Shown: piece by piece, positions 49,010-53,054 of the stretch
Layout of the letters: every line of letters begins with the position of its first letter
How positions within the stretch are numbered: the stretch's first letter is position 1
Assembly: GCA_036661515.1 (NCBI GenBank)
Contig: JAVWYO010000003.1
Coordinates: 1-53,054, forward strand
DNA: 53,054 bases
Source: HGM05232 sp036661515
Lineage (GTDB): Bacteria; Bacteroidota; Bacteroidia; Bacteroidales; Muribaculaceae
Direction of reading: 5' to 3'
Notes under the pieces: model-generated
The model's database searches: none
What the model was told of the DNA's origin: nothing
The model's input: the letters and a program-made list of their open reading frames with translations, nothing else
Program-made: the position numbers and the translations under genes

Positions 49010-49164
49010 AACATTTTTCTTCAGTTAATACTTGATTTGTAATAATTCATTGTTTTTAAGAAGCGAATAAATTTTAGCTCAATCGTTGATTAGATGCGTA
49101 AACCAGTATGAAAAGGTACATATTATTTTCTATTAATAGTAATCAAAAGATAATTTCACATTAG

Positions 49165-49200
49165 TTTGCATGTGAGATGCAGATTTTATTGCTAATTTTG
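49165..49200 (+). promoter_or_regulatory. Possible promoter of pyrG
   Basis: TTTG (49165-49168), 24 nt, then TAATTTTG (49193-49200). The -7 is exact but the spacing is longer than the usual 19-21. Confidence 0.45.
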
Positions 49201-49228
49201 CACTTTGAATTAAATTAATTTTTTTGCA

Positions 49229-50851
49229 GTGGATACGAAGTATATTTTTGTAACAGGTGGAGTGGTTTCTTCTTTAGGTAAGGGGATTATATCATCATCT
49301 ATAGCTCGATTATTACAGTCACGAGGCTTTAAAGTAACAATCCAGAAGTTTGACCCATATATTAACATTGATCCGGGAACACTCAATCCGTATGAACATG
49401 GCGAATGCTATGTAACGGTTGATGGTCACGAAGCCGACCTTGACTTAGGGCATTACGAACGTTTTACGAATATTAATACAACTCGTGCTAATAATATTAC
49501 CACTGGTCGCATATATCAAAGCGTTATCGATAAAGAGCGTCGAGGAGATTATTTGGGAAAAACGGTGCAAATTATTCCTCATATTACCGATGAGATAAAA
49601 CGCAACGTTAAATTGCTCGGAAATACGGGCAAATTTGATTTCGTTATCACAGAAATAGGTGGAACTGTTGGTGATATTGAATCACTTCCATTTCTGGAAA
49701 GTGTGCGTCAATTGCGCTGGGAACTTGGTTCTAACTGCGTATGCGTTCATTTAACGTATGTTCCGTATATTCGTGCTGCTAAGGAATTGAAGACCAAGCC
49801 TACTCAACACTCTGTTAAGCAATTACAGGAAATGGGTATTCAGCCCGACATTCTTGTACTTAGGACAGAAAAAGATATTCCACTCGACATGCGTAAAAAG
49901 GTAGCACAATTTTGTAATGTAGCGCCAAATGCGGTAATACAGTCGATTGATGTTCCTACTATATATGAGGTACCTATCAAGATGCACGAGCAACATCTCG
50001 ATGAAATAATTCTCAAAAAAACGAATATGCCTATTGTAGGAGAGCCAGACATGACAAAGTGGAACGCATTTCTACAGAAAATTACTAATGCAAAAGAAAC
50101 TATCAAAATAGGACTTGTAGGGAAATATGTTGAACTACAAGATGCTTATAAATCGATAAATGAATCATTATTTCAAGCCGCGACTTACAACGATTGCAAG
50201 CTCGAAATGCAATATTTCAGTTCTGAAAAGCTAAATGATGGTAATATTAATAACTTGCTAAAGAATCTTGATGGCATTATTATAGCTCCCGGATTTGGAC
50301 AAAGAGGAATTGAAGGTAAATTTGTTGCGCTTAAATGGTGTCGCGAAAATGATATGCCTACGTTTGGAATTTGCCTTGGAATGCAATGTATGGTTATAGA
50401 ATATGCTCGAAATGTACTTGGGCTTCAAGATGCAAATAGCACAGAGATGGATGCTAAAACTCCAAATAATGTAATAGACCTTATGGAAGAGCAAAAAAGT
50501 ATCTCTAATCTTGGTGGCACAATGCGCCTTGGTGCTTATGAATGTAATCTTGTTCCTGAATCTAAAGCAGCATTAGCCTATGGCACGCTCAATATAAAGG
50601 AACGTCACCGTCATCGCTTCGAGTTTAATAGCGAATATCGTGCACAATTTGAGGCAAACGGTATGATGTGTGTTGGCGAAAATCCCGAAACGCATCTTGT
50701 TGAAGTGGTTGAAGTTCCAGCTTGTCGATGGTTTGTTGGTACACAATATCACCCAGAATACGGAAGTACTGTTCTTAACCCTAACCCTTTGTTTGTCGAC
50801 TTTATCAAAGCCGCTATTGAAAATAAGGCGTCGAAAGCTAAGACTAACTAA
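49229..50851 (+). CDS. pyrG: CTP synthase
   Basis: This 540-residue enzyme aminates UTP to CTP using glutamine. The synthetase domain opens KYIFVTGGVVSSLGKGIISSSIARLLQ and has DPYINIDPGTLNPYEHGECYVTVDGHEADLDLGHYERF. The glutaminase domain has nucleophile C382 in FGICLGMQC and the HPE triad end in TQYHPEYGST. The start is a GTG; no ATG fits the family N-terminus. It is followed 21 nt later by yidC, probably in the same mRNA. Confidence 0.97.
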   Translation: MDTKYIFVTGGVVSSLGKGIISSSIARLLQSRGFKVTIQKFDPYINIDPGTLNPYEHGECYVTVDGHEADLDLGHYERFTNINTTRANNITTGRIYQSVIDKERRGDYLGKTVQIIPHITDEIKRNVKLLGNTGKFDFVITEIGGTVGDIESLPFLESVRQLRWELGSNCVCVHLTYVPYIRAAKELKTKPTQHSVKQLQEMGIQPDILVLRTEKDIPLDMRKKVAQFCNVAPNAVIQSIDVPTIYEVPIKMHEQHLDEIILKKTNMPIVGEPDMTKWNAFLQKITNAKETIKIGLVGKYVELQDAYKSINESLFQAATYNDCKLEMQYFSSEKLNDGNINNLLKNLDGIIIAPGFGQRGIEGKFVALKWCRENDMPTFGICLGMQCMVIEYARNVLGLQDANSTEMDAKTPNNVIDLMEEQKSISNLGGTMRLGAYECNLVPESKAALAYGTLNIKERHRHRFEFNSEYRAQFEANGMMCVGENPETHLVEVVEVPACRWFVGTQYHPEYGSTVLNPNPLFVDFIKAAIENKASKAKTN

Positions 50852-50872
50852 AATAGTAATTAAATAACAGAA

Positions 50873-52975
50873 ATGGATAGAAATACGATTATAGGAATGT
50901 TGCTCATGGGTGCCGTTATATTCGGCTTCATGTGGATGAATCAGCCTTCGCCAGAGGAAGTTGCTGCGCAACAACGCAAAGCTCAAGCTGCAATGGTTGA
51001 GCAGACTTCTCATAAAAAAGAAAAAGATGTGGCTGCACAGCATTCACCAGCAGATTCTTTAACCGCAAATGATATTGCACTTCTAAAGAGTTCAATAAGC
51101 AAATATGGCAAGGCTTCAACAAAAGATGGCGCTAAGACATTGACTTCCGACGGAGTTCATGTGTCTCTCACTGGCGATGCTCTTATTGGAACAGTAACTC
51201 TTACCGATACTGTTGTTGACATCAATACTGCCATTTCAGGAAGTGTCTCACCTGTTCAATCGCGCGCCGTAACAGCCATTAAATCGGCTATGAGTAACAT
51301 GGGAAAATATCAAAATTTTTCTCAATATCTTTCTGGTCGCGACACTGTCGTTACATTGCAAAATAAGCTTTTAAAGGTTGATATTAGCTCAAAAGGTGGT
51401 AGCATTTCTCAAGCAACCCTAAAAGAATATAAAGCATATAATGCTAATGAAGTAGTCATCTTTAATGCTAAGACTAATACTTATAGCTTTATTTTAAATT
51501 CTACCGACCAAAAATTTGACACTAAAGATTTCTATTTCGACCCTATCGTTGAAAATGACTCTACGATATTAATGTCATTGAATCTTGGTAATGGTTCTAT
51601 GTGGGGCATTAGATATACACTTTCACCAAATAGCTATTTAGTGAAGATGGATATTATTCAGAAAAATATGGATAAGGTTATTCCTCCCAATATTGCCGAT
51701 ATGGGATTCTATTGGCATCAAAAGATGAGCCGTCATGAAGAGGGAGAAATGTTTGAGGAGCGCAATAGCTCAATATTCTATAAATTTGCAGGCGGAGATG
51801 TTGATTATTTGAGCGAATCAAGCAATGATGAAAAGAAATTGACAGATAAAATAAAATGGATAAGTTTCAAGAATCAATTTTTTTCAGTCGCTCTTATTCC
51901 CGACACTTATTTCACAAGTGGTGATTTTACAAGTAAGGTTATAGAAAAAGGGACACCAGAGCATAAAGACTTTTTGAAGGACTTGACAGCTATCTCGTCA
52001 CTCGAATATAGTTCTGCAAATCCCGCACCAGCCTCGTTCAATTTCTTTTTTGGACCCAATCTATATCCACTATTGTCATCATACGATGATAAAATTTCTC
52101 CTGATGAGGATTTGATGCTCACTAATCTTATTCCACTTGGTTGGAGTTTTTTCCGTTGGATAAATACAGGATTGATTATTCCTATATTTGACCTGCTTGG
52201 TAAGTGGATTTCAAACTATGGAATTATCATATTATTACTTACATTTATCATAAAGATAATTTTATTCCCGCTTACATATAAGAGTTTTATTTCGCAAGCA
52301 AAGATGCGTATTCTTGCTCCCGATATCAAAGAGATTAACGACAAATATCCTGGAAAAGAAAATGCAATGCTACGTCAGCAAAAGACGATGGGATTATATA
52401 GCAAGGCAGGAGCAAGTCCATTTAGTGGATGCTTGCCAATGCTCCTACAGATGCCCATACTCTTTGCTATGTTTAACTTCTTCCCTTCGTGTATAGAATT
52501 GCGTGGAGAGCCGTTTCTGTGGGTTAAAGACCTATCAGCGCCCGATGCTATCGTTACATGGACTGCTCAGATTCCATTTATTACAAATTACTTTGGTAAT
52601 CACATAAGTCTGTTCTGCCTTCTGATGACGGTAACAAATATATTATACACTCGCATTAACATGCAAAATCAAGCTGGCGGAACGCAAATGCCAGGTATGA
52701 AGATGATGATGTATATGATGCCTGTCATGTTCCTTGTATTTTTCAATAATTATGCAGCAGGATTAAGCTACTACTATTTTATTTCGCTTCTGATTACGAT
52801 TATACAAACGTATGCTTTCCGTCACTTCGTTAATGAAGACAAGATGCGTAAAAAGATGGCAGCAAATGCCCTAAAGCCAAAGAAGAAAAGCGGATTTATG
52901 GCACGTCTTGAAGAAGCGCAACGTCAACAACAAGCAGCTCTTAAAGCACAGCAAAAAGGTAAATCAAGGAAATAA
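50873..52975 (+). CDS. yidC: Membrane protein insertase YidC
   Basis: This 700-residue insertase folds and inserts inner-membrane proteins alone or with SecYEG. An N-terminal helix (about 4-22, IGMLLMGAVIFGFMWMN) leads to a large periplasmic domain (about 60-430). Five membrane helices follow from about residue 445, including the LIIPIFDLLGKWISNYGIIILLLTFIIKIILFPLTYKS core and GASPFSGCLPMLLQMPILFAMFNFFP. The cytoplasmic C-terminal tail is basic (MARLEEAQRQQQAALKAQQKGKSRK), as in ribosome-binding YidC forms. It ends near the edge of the window. Confidence 0.97.
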   Translation: MDRNTIIGMLLMGAVIFGFMWMNQPSPEEVAAQQRKAQAAMVEQTSHKKEKDVAAQHSPADSLTANDIALLKSSISKYGKASTKDGAKTLTSDGVHVSLTGDALIGTVTLTDTVVDINTAISGSVSPVQSRAVTAIKSAMSNMGKYQNFSQYLSGRDTVVTLQNKLLKVDISSKGGSISQATLKEYKAYNANEVVIFNAKTNTYSFILNSTDQKFDTKDFYFDPIVENDSTILMSLNLGNGSMWGIRYTLSPNSYLVKMDIIQKNMDKVIPPNIADMGFYWHQKMSRHEEGEMFEERNSSIFYKFAGGDVDYLSESSNDEKKLTDKIKWISFKNQFFSVALIPDTYFTSGDFTSKVIEKGTPEHKDFLKDLTAISSLEYSSANPAPASFNFFFGPNLYPLLSSYDDKISPDEDLMLTNLIPLGWSFFRWINTGLIIPIFDLLGKWISNYGIIILLLTFIIKIILFPLTYKSFISQAKMRILAPDIKEINDKYPGKENAMLRQQKTMGLYSKAGASPFSGCLPMLLQMPILFAMFNFFPSCIELRGEPFLWVKDLSAPDAIVTWTAQIPFITNYFGNHISLFCLLMTVTNILYTRINMQNQAGGTQMPGMKMMMYMMPVMFLVFFNNYAAGLSYYYFISLLITIIQTYAFRHFVNEDKMRKKMAANALKPKKKSGFMARLEEAQRQQQAALKAQQKGKSRK

Positions 52976-53018
52976 TCTCGGCAATATGATAGTTGCCTTG
53001 TGACTATAAATAAAAAAA

Positions 53019-53054
53019 TTAGGGTTGGATTCCAAACGTGGAAAACAGCCCTAA
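53019..53054 (+). terminator. Probable terminator after yidC, cut by the window edge
   Basis: TTAGGGTTG (about 53020-53028) can pair with CAGCCCTAA (53046-53054), with an inner TTCC/GGAA stem. The T-run, if any, lies beyond the window. Confidence 0.5.

Noticed and set aside
50573..51043. Minus-strand frame of 156 codons across the end of pyrG and start of yidC
   Set aside because: It lies antisense to two well-recognised genes and its translation has no domain character.
1..53054. CRISPR array, prophage, toxin-antitoxin or defence island
   Set aside because: No regularly spaced direct repeats with unique spacers, no Cas, integrase, capsid, restriction-modification or toxin-antitoxin gene was seen in any frame.

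Overview
The window is AT-rich chromosomal DNA from a member of the Bacteroidales (phylum Bacteroidota). The assignment rests on the gene set: 2-oxoacid:ferredoxin oxidoreductase KorAB, sufBCDS, and the Bacteroidota-type families DUF4831, DUF4919, DUF3078, DUF4465 and DUF5684. It also rests on repeated promoter boxes of the Bacteroidota type (-33 TTTG, -7 TAnnTTTG) and on short 5' leaders. The family cannot be fixed from the sequence alone. The window holds about 50 protein genes and two tRNAs (Leu-CAG, Lys-UUU). There is no rRNA, CRISPR array, transposase gene or phage module. Most of it is core-genome-like, with a few accessory-looking spots.

Layout. 1-340: intergenic DNA with iteron-like TGCGTA repeats next to tRNA-Leu. 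0.6-2.7 kb: carbon-starvation transporter CstA and SlyD. 2.9-8.4 kb (+): the (p)ppGpp enzyme Rsh, then a PgpH-type 7TM-HD phosphodiesterase, a DUF456 membrane protein and a DUF4919 protein. 8.4-13.3 kb (-): sufB-sufC-sufD-sufS, preceded by cvpA. 14.0-16.9 kb (-): korA-korB, ended by a very strong hairpin terminator. 17-22 kb: a DUF3298 protein and a class-I glutamine amidotransferase face each other across a palindrome. Then come a patB-panE pair and a divergent threonine-aldolase-like gene, with another near-symmetric promoter region between them. 22-24.5 kb: secreted and membrane proteins of unknown role. 24.7-25.9 kb: a cobalamin riboswitch with a leader terminator upstream of a lone DUF4465 lipoprotein. 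25.9-27.1 kb (-): riboflavin synthase and a nitroreductase. 27.3-32.9 kb (-): a six-gene aromatic amino acid / arylacetate operon (iorA, iorB, paaK, tandem-ACT protein, PaaI-type thioesterase, aminotransferase). 33-41 kb: glycosyltransferase, tRNA-Lys, AI-2E family transporter, PBP4-type DacB, an acidic protein, RsmI, a coiled-coil lipoprotein, an inverted-repeat element, a 55-residue 2[4Fe-4S] ferredoxin and a MATE exporter. 41-46.5 kb: DUF4831, NAD(P)HX repair enzyme Nnr, Hpt, Adk and mannose-1-phosphate guanylyltransferase. 46.5-49 kb (-): three exported proteins ending the DUF3078 operon. 49-53 kb (+): pyrG and yidC.

How the genes fit together. The profile is that of an anaerobe whose central carbon and amino acid flow runs through ferredoxin. 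KorAB and IorAB both lack a ferredoxin-like delta/C-terminal domain, and a stand-alone ferredoxin is encoded nearby. The Suf system builds the clusters. The ior operon could oxidise aromatic amino acids to arylacetates, or run backwards as reductive carboxylation. The rsh-pgpH pair places ppGpp and (probably) c-di-AMP metabolism in one transcription unit.

The observations most worth following are the riboswitch-controlled orphan DUF4465 lipoprotein, the ior operon with its ACT sensor, the two symmetric divergent promoter regions, and the 148-bp inverted-repeat element at 39.4 kb.
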